A DNA stretch of 64,000 bases from Hymenobacter profundi (GCF_019334315.1 NZ_JAHWGL010000008.1:1-64000), one strand, 5' to 3'. Positions 1 to 9,100 are shown, counted from the first letter of the stretch. Notes: generated from the letters alone by a model not told the origin. Numbers and translations: made by a program.

Positions 1-30
1 CTCCGCTCCGCTGCGTTCAGGATGACATAG
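1..30. repeat. Right arm of a family A inverted repeat, cut by window edge
   Basis: The first 30 bases end in the same CAGGATGACA tail that closes the complete family A elements at 951-1053, 23010-23101, 35829-35932 and 41214-41336. Only the right arm is present; the partner would lie before the window. It sits 8 bases ahead of the first gene. Confidence 0.6.
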
Positions 31-37
31 AGTATTT

Positions 38-943
38 ATGAGTTCACCTACTACCCCTCCCATTATCTCTCGCCTAGCGCCTACCCCCAGCGGCTACCTG
101 CACCTGGGCAATGCCGTCAATTTTGTGCTGACGTGGCTGCTCACGCGCCGCGCTGGCGGCACGCTGCACCTGCGCATCGACGACCTGGACCGCCAACGCC
201 TGCGCCCCGCCTACCTCGACAACATCTTCCAGACCATCGAGTGGCTCGGCCTCGACTACGACCAAGGCCCCAGCGGCCCCGAGGATTTCGAGGCGAATTA
301 TTCGCAGCTGCATCACCTAGCGGAGTATCAACAGTTGCTGGATGAGCTGCGCCAAGTGCCTAATCTACTCTACGCCTGCCGCTGCTCCCGTACCGACATC
401 CAACGCGCCGGCGGCCACCACCCCGACACAGCCTGCCAGGCGCAACGCCTACCCCTGGATACGCCCGAAACCGCCTGGCGCGCCCACGTGCCCAACGGCC
501 TCGCCATCAAGTTTCAGGACCAATGGCAGCAGCAAACAGCGGTGTCACTGGCTGCCGACATGGGCGACTTTGTGGTACGCAAGAAAGACGGCGTGGCCGC
601 ATATCAAATTGCCTCGGTGGTAGACGATGTGCGCCTGGGTACTACCCTCATCGTGCGCGGGCTGGACCTACTGCCTAGCACGGCCGCGCAACTGTGGCTG
701 GTAGGGTACGCTGAAAACACTGCTGCGTTTCTCCGCGTACAATTCGCGCATCATGCCCTGCTGCCCGGCGCCGACGGTGAGAAGCTGTCGAAATCAACGC
801 AAGCGTCTGCCCAGCGCGGGATTATGGCCGAAGCGGGCAGCCCGCGGGTAGTGTATGCAGTGGTGGCACGGCTGCTGGGGCTGCCAGAAGCGGCAGGCGA
901 GTCGTTGGCAGCGTTGCAGGCGGCAGTTTCAGTAAACAGCTAA
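38..943 (+). CDS. gluQ: Glutamyl-Q tRNA(Asp) synthetase (GluQ-RS)
   Basis: A class I aminoacyl-tRNA synthetase paralogue of 301 residues. The family charges the queuosine at position 34 of tRNA(Asp) with glutamate, in the cytoplasm. The HIGH-type signature is seen as PSGYLHLGN at residues 17-25 and the KMSKS loop as KLSKS at 249-253. A Cys-X-Cys pair (YACRCSRT) fits the zinc-binding segment of the subfamily. The protein stops after the catalytic core and has no anticodon-binding domain, which separates it from full-length GluRS. It starts at ATG 38 without a clear ribosome site and is convergent with the endonuclease V gene across a family A repeat. Confidence 0.9.
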   Translation: MSSPTTPPIISRLAPTPSGYLHLGNAVNFVLTWLLTRRAGGTLHLRIDDLDRQRLRPAYLDNIFQTIEWLGLDYDQGPSGPEDFEANYSQLHHLAEYQQLLDELRQVPNLLYACRCSRTDIQRAGGHHPDTACQAQRLPLDTPETAWRAHVPNGLAIKFQDQWQQQTAVSLAADMGDFVVRKKDGVAAYQIASVVDDVRLGTTLIVRGLDLLPSTAAQLWLVGYAENTAAFLRVQFAHHALLPGADGEKLSKSTQASAQRGIMAEAGSPRVVYAVVARLLGLPEAAGESLAALQAAVSVNS

Positions 944-950
944 ACCCCGC

Positions 951-1053
951 CTGTCATCCTGAGCGGAGCGAAGGACCTGCTCACGTAAGCATTACTACCG
1001 AACAATTATCGTTCACACGTGAGCAGGTCCTTCGCTCCACTCAGGATGATAGG
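951..1053. repeat. Family A inverted repeat element
   Basis: Left arm 951-986 and right arm 1018-1053 pair almost fully around a loop of about 31 bases. The arms carry the GTCATCCTGAG...GAAGGACCTGCTCACG consensus shared with the copies near 23.0, 35.8 and 41.2 kb. It lies 7 bases behind gluQ, between two convergent genes, so its transcript could also act as a bidirectional terminator. Confidence 0.85.
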
Positions 1054-1084
1054 TGGGGTTTTGGAAGGTAGGCAATTTAGTATG

Positions 1085-1765
1085 CTACCTTATCTCCTTC
1101 TTGAACTGCTCGGCCCAATAATCGGCCAGGCGGGTAGGCTCGGGGAGCTTGTAGCCGCGCAAGCAGGCCAGCGTGAGCTGCATGGCGGTGGCTTGGTCGC
1201 AGCGGTGGCCGGGGCTCACAAACAAAGGCTTGATCTTGTCCTTGGAGCGCAGCACTTCGCCAATTAGCTCGCCATTTTTGTCAGTGAGGGGCTTGATGCT
1301 ACCCTTCTCCAACGCGGGCTCCTCGTAGTTGCCCGTTAGCTTCTGCTTGGCTACGCCGAAGGTAGGCACGTCGAGCAGCACACCCAGTTGGGTGGCAATG
1401 CCCATGCGGCGCGGGTGCGCGATGCCGTGGCCGTCTACCATAATCACGTCGGGTTTGTGTTGTAGCTTTTTATACACGCGCAGCAGGTTAGGCGCTTCGC
1501 GGAAGGCTAGGAAACCCGGCACGTAGGGGAGCGTCACGGCGTCGTGGTGGTAGATTTTCTCCACCAGTTGCAACTCCGGAAACGTGAGCACTACAAACAC
1601 CGACAAGATGGTATCGGGGGTAGGGAAGGACGAATCGCAGCCGGCAATGAGGCGCGGCGCGGCGGGTAGGGGCATCAGCTGCACGCGCTGGCGCAGGTCA
1701 TTTTGCTGCTGGGTCAGGTCGCGCACAACGAGCGGGTCGGCAGGGGGGTGGTAGGGACGGTACAT
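1085..1765 (-). CDS. nfi: Endonuclease V (deoxyinosine 3' endonuclease)
   Basis: A 226-residue repair enzyme that cuts the second phosphodiester bond 3' of deoxyinosine arising from adenine deamination. The three metal-binding acids of the family are visible: D44 in AGCDSSF, E90 in the PGFLAFRE loop and D111 in VDGHGIAHPRR. The GVAKQKLTG stretch that follows is also typical. Length matches the family. The gene is monocistronic and convergent with gluQ. Confidence 0.93.
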   Translation of the reverse strand: MYRPYHPPADPLVVRDLTQQQNDLRQRVQLMPLPAAPRLIAGCDSSFPTPDTILSVFVVLTFPELQLVEKIYHHDAVTLPYVPGFLAFREAPNLLRVYKKLQHKPDVIMVDGHGIAHPRRMGIATQLGVLLDVPTFGVAKQKLTGNYEEPALEKGSIKPLTDKNGELIGEVLRSKDKIKPLFVSPGHRCDQATAMQLTLACLRGYKLPEPTRLADYWAEQFKKEIR

Positions 1766-1875
1766 AAGGCAGCGGAAGGGTAGAGTTAGATGTACTGCGA
1801 ATTGGGAGTAGGGTTACTCTGCGGCCAACCCCTGCCCGCGCCCTGCGTTAGAATAAGCCTTTCTCCTTTACTGCT

Positions 1876-2436
1876 ATGGCTAAATCTGAACAACCCGCTG
1901 ATACAGGCTCCGGCCCTTTTCTAGAGCGGCGCTACCGTCTCGACATCATCCGCCCACGCCACACGGCTGCTGAGCTGATGCAGCAAATTCAATGCGATGT
2001 AGCGCACTTCTCGCCCGATTTGCTGGCTGATTTCGAGAAAACGGCTGGTGCGCAGCACGGCCTGGCCGCAGGCGACGAGTTCAAAATCAAGATTCTGGGG
2101 CCGTGGAATGGCGAGGTACGCGTGACGGACATCAGTCCGACCGCCTTCGAATTTATTACGCTCGATGGGCACCCCGAGGCTGGCCGCATCCGCTTTAGCT
2201 TGCTGCCACACCCCGACCGCGCCGACGCTATTCGCTTCGAAATCCACTCCTGGGCTCGCAGCCGCGACGGCTTGGTAGCCTTCATGTACGATAAGCTGGG
2301 TGCCGGCAAACGGGTGCAGGAGCAAACCTGGCGCATCTTCTGCGAGCGGGTGGCTGAGGCTAGTGGCGGCGCTACTCTGTCTGAGGTACAGATAGATACA
2401 TTTGAGAATGGTGCCGTTGTCTCTGCTCATGGCTAA
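1876..2436 (+). CDS. DUF1990 family protein, first of a pair
   Basis: A 186-residue soluble protein without a signal peptide. The pattern of a GHPEAG-type turn (residues about 96-101), a beta strand, then IHSWARSRDG and a basic C-terminal helix resembles the DUF1990 fold. Members have no firmly established reaction. The next gene overlaps it by 8 bases and has the same C-terminal pattern, so the two are probably translationally coupled and may form a heteromer. That last point is inference. Confidence 0.6.
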   Translation: MAKSEQPADTGSGPFLERRYRLDIIRPRHTAAELMQQIQCDVAHFSPDLLADFEKTAGAQHGLAAGDEFKIKILGPWNGEVRVTDISPTAFEFITLDGHPEAGRIRFSLLPHPDRADAIRFEIHSWARSRDGLVAFMYDKLGAGKRVQEQTWRIFCERVAEASGGATLSEVQIDTFENGAVVSAHG

Positions 2437-3145
2437 CACAACCACTCCGCCTTTATGGGAGCAACAGCAGGCGCGGCTTGCCGCTTACCAAGACGCGAAG
2501 TACAACTTCGACCCCGAGCGCAGCAATGAATATACTGCAGAAAGCGGCTGGCGCATTGACGATTATCAGACCGAACTGCTGGCCGAGCAGCCGGGTCCGC
2601 CCGAAGAGCACGGTAGCTGGCAAGCTGCCCAGGTAGTGCTGCGTCGCTACTCGTTTCCGCCCCCCGACCTCATCACCGGCATCTTTCCGCCCGATTCGGA
2701 GCTTGACCATCGCATTATGGTGCTGCGGGCGCAGTTTCTGTTCTTCACGTTTTGGTTTGGTGTGCGCATCGGCGGCGTCACGAACGAGCAGCGCACCACC
2801 GACGACGGCCAGCAAGAGCAGGTGTGGGGCTACAACTACCGTACGCTGGAAGGACATTTTGAACGCGGCGAGATTGAGTTTACCGTCCACAAAAACCTGA
2901 CGACGGGCCAGGTTGTCTTCCACGTTCATGCCTACTCGCAACTGGGCAGCATCCGCAATCCATTTTACTGGATTGGCTTTCGGTTGTTTGGGCGCATGTT
3001 GCAGCGGCGGTTTGCTCAGGAGTCGTTGAAGCGGATGCGGAAGCAAGTAGATGATTTAGTGAATGGAAACGAGCCGTGGCCTACTGCCAGCCAAATAGCT
3101 GCCTCGCAACAAGATGAAAAGAACCGGAGCGACAGGAAAGATTGA
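2429..3145 (+). CDS. DUF1990 family protein, second of a pair
   Basis: A 238-residue protein counted from ATG 2429, chosen because that ATG lies inside the ATGGCTAA overlap with the preceding stop; a TTG at 2402 and an ATG at 2408 are alternatives. The C-terminal half contains WGYNYRTLEGHFERGEIEF followed by a FHVHAYSQ strand and a basic amphipathic helix, the DUF1990 arrangement and the counterpart of the first gene. The longer N-terminal half is acidic and has no recognisable motif. Function is unknown; the pair looks like an old tandem duplication. Confidence 0.6.
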   Translation: MANTTTPPLWEQQQARLAAYQDAKYNFDPERSNEYTAESGWRIDDYQTELLAEQPGPPEEHGSWQAAQVVLRRYSFPPPDLITGIFPPDSELDHRIMVLRAQFLFFTFWFGVRIGGVTNEQRTTDDGQQEQVWGYNYRTLEGHFERGEIEFTVHKNLTTGQVVFHVHAYSQLGSIRNPFYWIGFRLFGRMLQRRFAQESLKRMRKQVDDLVNGNEPWPTASQIAASQQDEKNRSDRKD

Positions 3146-3232
3146 TTTTGGAAAATATAACAGCCCAAAATTAAACCTTGGGGTGTGGGTCCGGGTTGAG
3201 TAGGACAGATTATCCGTTCTTATTTCCCTCTC

Positions 3233-4276
3233 ATGAACCAAACCAAAGCATACGCCGCCGAAGCGGTTAACGCCCCGCTTGCGCCTTTCTCCTTCGAGCG
3301 CCGCGAGGTAGGCGCCCACGATGTACTTATTGAAATCCTGTTCTGTGGCGTGTGCCACTCCGACGTGCACCAGGCCCGCGACGAATGGGGCGGCTCCATC
3401 TTCCCGATGGTACCTGGCCACGAAATTGTGGGTCGTGTACTGGAAGTAGGTAGCCACGTAAAACAATTCAAGCAAGGTGACTTGGCCGGCGTAGGCTGTA
3501 TGGTCGATTCGTGCCAGCACTGCTCTAGCTGCGACGAAGGCGTAGAGCAATACTGTGAAGAAGGCTTCACGGGCACCTACAACGGCCGCGAGCGGGAAAC
3601 CGGCGCGCCCACCTACGGCGGCTACGCCAGCCACATTGTGGTGCGCGAGGAGTTTGTGCTGCATGTATCTGAAAAGCTGGACCTGGCCCGCGTAGCGCCG
3701 CTGTTGTGCGCTGGCATCACTACCTACTCGCCTTTGCGCCAGTGGAAAGTGAAAGCCGGCGACCGGGTAGGCGTAGTAGGGCTGGGCGGCCTGGGCCACA
3801 TGGCCGTGAAACTAGCCGCCGCTATGGGTGCCGAAGTAACCGTATTCAGCACCTCGCCTGAAAAGGAAAAAGATGCCCGTGAGCTGGGTGCTCATAAGTT
3901 CATCGTGTCGAAAGATGCGGAAGCCATGAAAGGCGCCGGCAACTACTTCGACCTGATCATCAACACGGTATCGGCCAAAATCGACCTGACGCCCTACCTG
4001 GCTGCCCTGCGCCTCGATGGCACGATGGTACTACTGGGCGTGCCACCCGAAGCACCCGAAATTCACGCGTTCAACCTGATTGCCAAGCGTCGTCGCATTG
4101 CCGGCTCGCTGATCGGTGGCATTCAGGAAACCCAGGAAATGCTGGACTTCTGCGCCGAGCACAACATCATGTCCGACATCGAAATGATTCCGATGAAAGA
4201 CATCAACGAAGCCTACGAGCGCATGATCAAAGGCGACGTACACTACCGCTTCGTGATTGACTTGCAGACGCTATAA
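3233..4276 (+). CDS. Zinc-dependent alcohol dehydrogenase (YahK/cinnamyl-alcohol type)
   Basis: A medium-chain dehydrogenase/reductase of 347 residues that interconverts aldehydes and primary alcohols with NAD(P)H. Catalytic zinc ligands are C38 (CGVCHSD) and H63-E64 (PGHE). The structural zinc lobe has C94, C97, C100 and C108. The Rossmann motif GLGGLGHMAVKLA begins near residue 181. The four-cysteine lobe and overall length fit the broad-specificity aldehyde reductases related to E. coli YahK and Ahr. It stands alone and ends in a hairpin at 4309. Confidence 0.9.
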   Translation: MNQTKAYAAEAVNAPLAPFSFERREVGAHDVLIEILFCGVCHSDVHQARDEWGGSIFPMVPGHEIVGRVLEVGSHVKQFKQGDLAGVGCMVDSCQHCSSCDEGVEQYCEEGFTGTYNGRERETGAPTYGGYASHIVVREEFVLHVSEKLDLARVAPLLCAGITTYSPLRQWKVKAGDRVGVVGLGGLGHMAVKLAAAMGAEVTVFSTSPEKEKDARELGAHKFIVSKDAEAMKGAGNYFDLIINTVSAKIDLTPYLAALRLDGTMVLLGVPPEAPEIHAFNLIAKRRRIAGSLIGGIQETQEMLDFCAEHNIMSDIEMIPMKDINEAYERMIKGDVHYRFVIDLQTL

Positions 4277-4308
4277 GGGCGCATAGCGCGCTACACCGCC
4301 AACAACAG

Positions 4309-4340
4309 AAACGCCAGCTTCGTGAGAGGCTGGCGTTTTT
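4309..4340 (+). terminator. Intrinsic terminator after the alcohol dehydrogenase
   Basis: The stem AACGCCAGC / GCTGGCGTT with a ten-base loop is followed by five T residues, 33 bases behind the stop codon. It may also serve the convergent gene at 4360. Confidence 0.85.
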
Positions 4341-4359
4341 CATAGGGTAGCGGCTAACG

Positions 4360-4743
4360 CTATGCCAGCTCCGCGTTCATTTTGGGGATGAGAGCCAGGG
4401 AGTACATGTATTCCTCTGCCGCCTGTAACAGGCTGTCGGCTGTATGCCCGTCGCGGTGCGCGAGCAGCAGTTGGCAGGCTCGCTGCAAGTGCATTAGCTG
4501 CACCAACGAGAATGGCTGGGAAGCACGCGCCTCTACTGCTTGAGAGAGCAGAACGGCGGCTAGGGCAAAACGCTCCTCATGGAGAGCAGCGCGGAAATGA
4601 ATTTCGGGAGCGAGCATGGAGCAGGGAAAATTAAGACGCTCTGCCTTAGACAATAAGCGTACCACGACCCTTATGCGATTCTGTATTCGGATGATAGTTT
4701 CGGTGAATATCGAAAGTGCTACCTCTTTACTGAGGTAGGCCAA
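4360..4743 (-). CDS. Small hypothetical protein
   Basis: The frame encodes 127 residues. An internal ATG at 4617 would give an 85-residue, mainly helical protein starting MLAPEIHF, which is the better-behaved part; the first 42 residues are basic and may not be translated. No motif, signal peptide or membrane segment is recognised. It is the last gene of a possible minus-strand run of four (aminotransferase, cytochrome b, membrane protein, this gene). Its status as a gene is moderately supported. Confidence 0.45.
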   Translation of the reverse strand: MAYLSKEVALSIFTETIIRIQNRIRVVVRLLSKAERLNFPCSMLAPEIHFRAALHEERFALAAVLLSQAVEARASQPFSLVQLMHLQRACQLLLAHRDGHTADSLLQAAEEYMYSLALIPKMNAELA

Positions 4744-4841
4744 AGAATACGGCTGAGAAAGATTGACTGTCTTATAGCCCTGCTACCTCAGGATTATAGA
4801 AACGCTACTGGCTGCTTCAGACTGGGTTATAGCAAGGTGAT

Positions 4842-5465
4842 TTACCATGCTGCCAGTAGGCGTTTTGACGGCCTCGTTGTTCGCTTGCGGAAGGCAGTAG
4901 GTAGGCGATAAACCAGCAGGGAGAACACAACCAGCGTCAGCAGCTCCGATAAGTAGGTGCTGAGTTCGACACCGAAGTGCATCCAAACCGCGCGTGCTAC
5001 GCGGCCGGAGGTATCTGGTCGGAAATGCGCGGGGTCGAGTACAGCCGTTAGATGGCTTGGCAACACGCGCTGGTACTGCCACTGGCCGTTTATTTTCTTG
5101 GCAATGAGCAGGCCACGGAATCCTTCCATCTCCAGCATGCGGGTCTTGCGGCGGCCTAGCATGTATTCCTTCCAGTCGGCTTGTAGCTGGCCATCTTTGT
5201 CTTCACTCAGATAATAGAAAGTCTGAAACGAACTGCTTAGCCTGTTTTCGATCTGCAAATCGCCGGGAGTTGAAGCACCAGTAGCAAGCTCGGAAAATAA
5301 CAGCTTCAGGAATGAGGAGAAGAGCACTAGCAACACGGCGGCGCCATATAGCAACACCCGCTCCCAGCGGAACGGCGACCGAATCAGGAAATACAGGAGC
5401 GCTAGCGCGGCGAGATCAAGCCTAAACAGAAAAAATAGGCCAAAAGCGGAAGGTTGATAAAGCAT
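4842..5465 (-). CDS. Hypothetical membrane protein
   Basis: A 207-residue protein with two N-terminal hydrophobic segments (about residues 8-28 and 36-54), a soluble middle region of about 110 residues with many charged and aromatic residues, and one hydrophobic segment near the C-terminus (about 170-188) followed by a very basic tail. No family was recognised. It starts 55 bases behind the cytochrome b gene on the same strand. Confidence 0.6.
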   Translation of the reverse strand: MLYQPSAFGLFFLFRLDLAALALLYFLIRSPFRWERVLLYGAAVLLVLFSSFLKLLFSELATGASTPGDLQIENRLSSSFQTFYYLSEDKDGQLQADWKEYMLGRRKTRMLEMEGFRGLLIAKKINGQWQYQRVLPSHLTAVLDPAHFRPDTSGRVARAVWMHFGVELSTYLSELLTLVVFSLLVYRLPTAFRKRTTRPSKRLLAAW

Positions 5466-5520
5466 AGAGCATCAGTCTATTAACTAGATGCTGTAAGCTA
5501 CTCAATCTCTACTGTTGCGG

Positions 5521-6168
5521 CTACTCTACCCGGTTGCCCCCATTAATCATATCCGACACGATGCCGCGGTTACGAGTCACCTCGGCCCACACTACGCCCA
5601 CCACGTGCGCCACCACAAAGGCAATAACCAGGTACATCGTGACCTCGTGTATCTCTTTGCAGGTGTGCTCAATGGCGTGCAGGAAGGCAACATCATCGGC
5701 GTACACCAGCACAAGCCCGGTGGCTACCATCACCACGAGCAATAGGTAGAACACGAGGTAGGACCACTTCACCAGCACTGAGTGGCGAGCATCGCGGGTA
5801 TCAGCACCCTTGCGCTGATAGTGGGCGCGGGCGTTCCGCAGGCGGGTAGAGAAACGCTGGCTAGCGGGTTGCAGCCACTCCAGCACCACTCGAAACACCA
5901 GTAGCCCGGTCAGAATCAAACCTAACGTAATGTGCCAATCCCAGATGCGGTTGCTCACTACCTTACGCAGCGCCCGTGCTTGTTGCTGCGTTACTTCCAG
6001 CCCGTCTTTGGCTAGCATCTCCTGAAAAATGGGGCCTACCTCTTTCGTCTTGATAATGACGAACAAGAACAGAATGGTAGTGAGTAAGCCCGAAATAACC
6101 GCCGCATTGCTCCAGTGCCAAAGGCGCAACGCCAACGAATACAGTTTGGGCGGAGAGCTGGCAGCCAT
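5521..6168 (-). CDS. Cytochrome b/b561-type membrane protein
   Basis: A 215-residue protein with four hydrophobic helices and conserved-looking histidines: LWHWSNA near residue 18, a WDWHITLG segment near 77, and HTCKEIHE plus FVVAHVVGVVW in the last third. This is the pattern of the di-haem cytochrome b subunit of Ni/Fe-hydrogenases and of b561 proteins, which pass electrons between periplasmic donors and quinones. No hydrogenase or other partner is next to it, so the electron donor is unknown. It begins 37 bases behind the aminotransferase gene and is probably co-transcribed with it. Confidence 0.75.
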   Translation of the reverse strand: MAASSPPKLYSLALRLWHWSNAAVISGLLTTILFLFVIIKTKEVGPIFQEMLAKDGLEVTQQQARALRKVVSNRIWDWHITLGLILTGLLVFRVVLEWLQPASQRFSTRLRNARAHYQRKGADTRDARHSVLVKWSYLVFYLLLVVMVATGLVLVYADDVAFLHAIEHTCKEIHEVTMYLVIAFVVAHVVGVVWAEVTRNRGIVSDMINGGNRVE

Positions 6169-6205
6169 AGTAATAGGGGTAGGGAAGTGGTCGAGGAATA
6201 GCGAC

Positions 6206-7444
6206 TTACGGACGCGTTTCTAGCGCAGGCGTTGCAGCCACGTCTCCTTGCGCTAGCCGGCCGGGGTAGGCAGCAAGACCTTGCTCCAAGCAATCGAGGG
6301 CAGCGTCGAGCTTCTCTAGGTTCAGGACGTAGGCCAGGCGTACCTCATCGCGGCCCAGGCCGGGCGTGACGTAGAAGCCCGCCGCGGGCGATACCATGAC
6401 GGTGTGGCCCTGGTAGCTGAACTCCTCCAGCAGCCAGCGCCCAAACGTGCCGGCGTCGTCTACGGGTAGGCGGGCCATCACGTAGAAGGCGCCGCCGGGT
6501 ACGGGGCACGTTACGCCGGGCATGGCTTGCAGGCGGCGCACCATCAGGTCGCGGCGGGCGCGGTATTCTGCTTTGGTGTGCTCGAAGTAGGAGTCGGGTA
6601 GCTCGGCGGCGGCCTCGCCCATCAGTTGGGCCAGGGCGGGCGCACTCACGCGCATCTGGGCAAATTTGAGCGCGGCGGCCTGCACGTCGGTGTTTTTAGT
6701 CACTAATGCACCCAGCCGCGCCCCGCAGGCGCTGTAACGCTTGGAGATGGTATCTACCATAACCACGTGCTGGTCGGCGCCGGGCAATTGCAGGGCACTG
6801 GTAGCAAAGCCCTCGTAGCAATACTCCCGGTAGGCCTCATCGGACAGGAAAAACAGGTTGTGACGCTGGCACAGGCCCAGCATCTGCAACAGCTCGGCCT
6901 CGGAGTACACGTAGCCGGTGGGGTTGCTGGGGTTGCACACCAGTATGGCCTTAGTACGGGGCGTAATCACCCGCTCAAACGCCTCGATGGGTGGTAGGGC
7001 AAAGCCTTCATCCAGGGTAGACACCACGGGCACAATGCGCACATCCGTAGCAATGGCAAAGGAGATATACGCGCCGTAGAAGGGCTCCGGAATCACAACT
7101 TCATCCCCCGGATTCAGGCAGCTCATGAAGGCAAAGAAGATGGCCTCGCTGCCACCTGCCGTTACCAGAATATCGTCGGGCTGCACCGGAATGTGGTTGC
7201 GCTGGTAGTAGGCCGCCAGCTTCTGGCGGTAGCTGCCGCTGCCGGCGCTGGGGCTGTATTCCAGCACCCGAATGGTGGTTTCGCGCACGGCGGCCAGCAT
7301 TTCGGGGGGCGTTTCGATATCGGGTTGCCCAATGTTGAGGTGATACACTTCCGTGCCACGCTGCCGGGCTGCATCGGCATACGGCGTCAGCTTCCGGTAA
7401 GGCGACATCGGCATCTGCTGCCCCCGCTGCGAAATTTCCAACAT
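6206..7444 (-). CDS. Pyridoxal-phosphate aminotransferase, class I/II
   Basis: A 412-residue fold-type I aminotransferase. The PLP-binding lysine is K235 in DTISKRYSACGARLG; NPSNPTG (171-177) and SDEAYRE (201-207) hold the cofactor ring, and a C-terminal arginine in GRDEVRLAYV would bind the substrate carboxylate. The family uses aspartate, aromatic or related amino acids with 2-oxoglutarate; the exact substrate cannot be read from sequence. It is the first gene of a minus-strand run. Confidence 0.88.
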   Translation of the reverse strand: MLEISQRGQQMPMSPYRKLTPYADAARQRGTEVYHLNIGQPDIETPPEMLAAVRETTIRVLEYSPSAGSGSYRQKLAAYYQRNHIPVQPDDILVTAGGSEAIFFAFMSCLNPGDEVVIPEPFYGAYISFAIATDVRIVPVVSTLDEGFALPPIEAFERVITPRTKAILVCNPSNPTGYVYSEAELLQMLGLCQRHNLFFLSDEAYREYCYEGFATSALQLPGADQHVVMVDTISKRYSACGARLGALVTKNTDVQAAALKFAQMRVSAPALAQLMGEAAAELPDSYFEHTKAEYRARRDLMVRRLQAMPGVTCPVPGGAFYVMARLPVDDAGTFGRWLLEEFSYQGHTVMVSPAAGFYVTPGLGRDEVRLAYVLNLEKLDAALDCLEQGLAAYPGRLAQGDVAATPALETRP

Positions 7445-7663
7445 ACAAACTTAAAATTTTCGGCTTGCCTACAAACTCCATGCAAGGTAATAGGTTGCGG
7501 GCGGAGTAGGACAGAGAAAGTACGGGTAAGTAGCCCAGCAAAGAAAGCAACACTCTCTTGCGGTTCTATAAGTTACTATTGGGCACTGGGAGTAAGATCC
7601 GTTGCCTCTATGCGTTGAGCACTGGCCCCATTAAGGCCTTTTTACCTTGAAATCAGAATCCGT

Positions 7664-8899
7664 ATGCGTACCCTTTTCTTCTGCCTATTTCTGCTAGTAG
7701 GGCTGCAACCGTTGGTTTGGGCGCAGACGACAATCGGCGTCGAGCCAATCGACAAGCTGGTGGCGGCTATGCAAACACAGTCTGTTGCGGTGGTACAGCC
7801 CTACTTGCTGGCCGAAACGCAGGTGAGTGGGCTACCCACCGCCTATACCGCGCAGGTGCTGGCGCAGATGCTGCCCCGATTTAAGAAGGCTGAAAACTCG
7901 CGTCTCATCCGGCAAACCACCGAAGGGGTCAACACTCGCTACGTAGTTGCGCTTACTCAAAATGGGGTCGAGAAGGAATACGATGTGCTGGTGACGCCAG
8001 CCAACAAGCTGCTGGAAATAAATCTGCTGAAAGCGGAAGCGAAGAGAATCGACACCCGATTTGGCGCGCAGGACCTGACAACGCCAGCGGAGGTAGTGAT
8101 GCCCATGCGCGTGCAGAACGGGCTGCTTATTGTGACGGCCGAGGTAGACGGCCAACGTGGTGACTTTTTCCTGGACTTGGGTGCCCCAGCTTTGCTGCTG
8201 AACAAGACGCGCTTTGGCTCATCTGCCAGCGGGAGCACGGTAGCGGCCCGCCAACTGCGCGGTGTGAACGGAGCCGGGTCCAGCTTCGATTACTACCATG
8301 CAACCGATTTTAACTGGCAGGGCATCTCCTTTCAAAACCGTGATGTGCCCACGCTCGACTTAACCGATCTGGCTCGCCGAGCCGGCGTGTCGGAGTTGCT
8401 AGGGCTTATTGGCTACAATCTGTTGGAGCAATACGCTCTAACGCTGGACTACGCGGCGCAAACAGTCACGCTGCGCAAGCCTACCCCCACTGCGTCGGCC
8501 GAGGGCCTACCCTTCATTCTGCGCGGGCACCTGCCCGTGGTAGAGGCGCTTGTGGCCGGCCATACCCTGCGCCTGGCCCTCGACTGCGGTGCCCAGCAGA
8601 ATCTACTAGATGCACGCTTCGCCGCAACTTTTGCCTCGCAGTTGCGCAAAAGTGAAACTGTGCAGCTAGCCGGCGCCGACCAAAAGGCGCGTTCTGTTAC
8701 GAGTGGCGAGCTGCGCAAGCTGCAACTGGTGCACGGGCCAACGTTCCGCAATCAGCCAACGGTTTTTGCTTCCATCAGTCACCTCAATCAAAAGCCAGAT
8801 CAGGTGGTGCTGGATGGATTGTTGGGCTACCCCATGCTCCGCCAGCAGCGCACTACCATCGACTATGTGAACAAGGTAGTGCGCTTTGAGGGGCAGTAG
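7664..8899 (+). CDS. Exported retropepsin-like protein with two degenerate active-site halves
   Basis: A 411-residue protein with a signal peptide (about residues 1-20, ending VWAQ). After an N-terminal domain of about 140 residues come two clan AA aspartic-protease-like units. The first has FFLDLGA with D171 and later GLIGYNLLEQYALTLDY; the second has LALDCGA with D307 and later DGLLGYPMLRQQRTTIDY. The usual DTG is DLG in one and DCG in the other, so the fold seems clear but catalysis is uncertain. Similar two-unit proteins are common in Bacteroidota. A candidate -7 box TACCTTG lies at 7643-7649. Confidence 0.75.
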   Translation: MRTLFFCLFLLVGLQPLVWAQTTIGVEPIDKLVAAMQTQSVAVVQPYLLAETQVSGLPTAYTAQVLAQMLPRFKKAENSRLIRQTTEGVNTRYVVALTQNGVEKEYDVLVTPANKLLEINLLKAEAKRIDTRFGAQDLTTPAEVVMPMRVQNGLLIVTAEVDGQRGDFFLDLGAPALLLNKTRFGSSASGSTVAARQLRGVNGAGSSFDYYHATDFNWQGISFQNRDVPTLDLTDLARRAGVSELLGLIGYNLLEQYALTLDYAAQTVTLRKPTPTASAEGLPFILRGHLPVVEALVAGHTLRLALDCGAQQNLLDARFAATFASQLRKSETVQLAGADQKARSVTSGELRKLQLVHGPTFRNQPTVFASISHLNQKPDQVVLDGLLGYPMLRQQRTTIDYVNKVVRFEGQ

Positions 8900-8927
8900 A
8901 AGTCATCAAGGCGCACCACTGTTGAAC

Positions 8928-9013
8928 GTGTAGAGACGCATACTTGCGTCTCGTCGTCCGCGCCGTTTGGCCGAAATCATTCAACGACGAGACGCAAGTA
9001 TGCGTCTCTACAC
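8928..9013. repeat. Family E inverted repeat, perfect 30-bp arms with nested hairpins
   Basis: Left arm 8928-8957 and right arm 8984-9013 are exact reverse complements. Each arm contains its own smaller palindrome, GAGACGCA-TACT-TGCGTCTC, so one strand can fold as one long rod or as two separate hairpins. A diverged copy lies at 17970-18074. Confidence 0.9.
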
Positions 9014-9030
9014 CCTTTCGGTAACCTCTT

Positions 9031-9090
9031 CAACTGATAAAGCAAAAGCGCGCCGACCAATCGATCAGCGCGCTTTCGCTTTATCAGTTG
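9031..9090. terminator. Bidirectional terminator between convergent genes
   Basis: Arms 9031-9053 and 9068-9090 form a stem of 23 positions around a 14-base loop, interrupted by a single A/C mismatch. It ends 10 bases before the stop codon of the aldehyde dehydrogenase gene on the other strand, so it can serve both genes. Confidence 0.85.
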
Positions 9091-9100
9091 AAATGACTTG

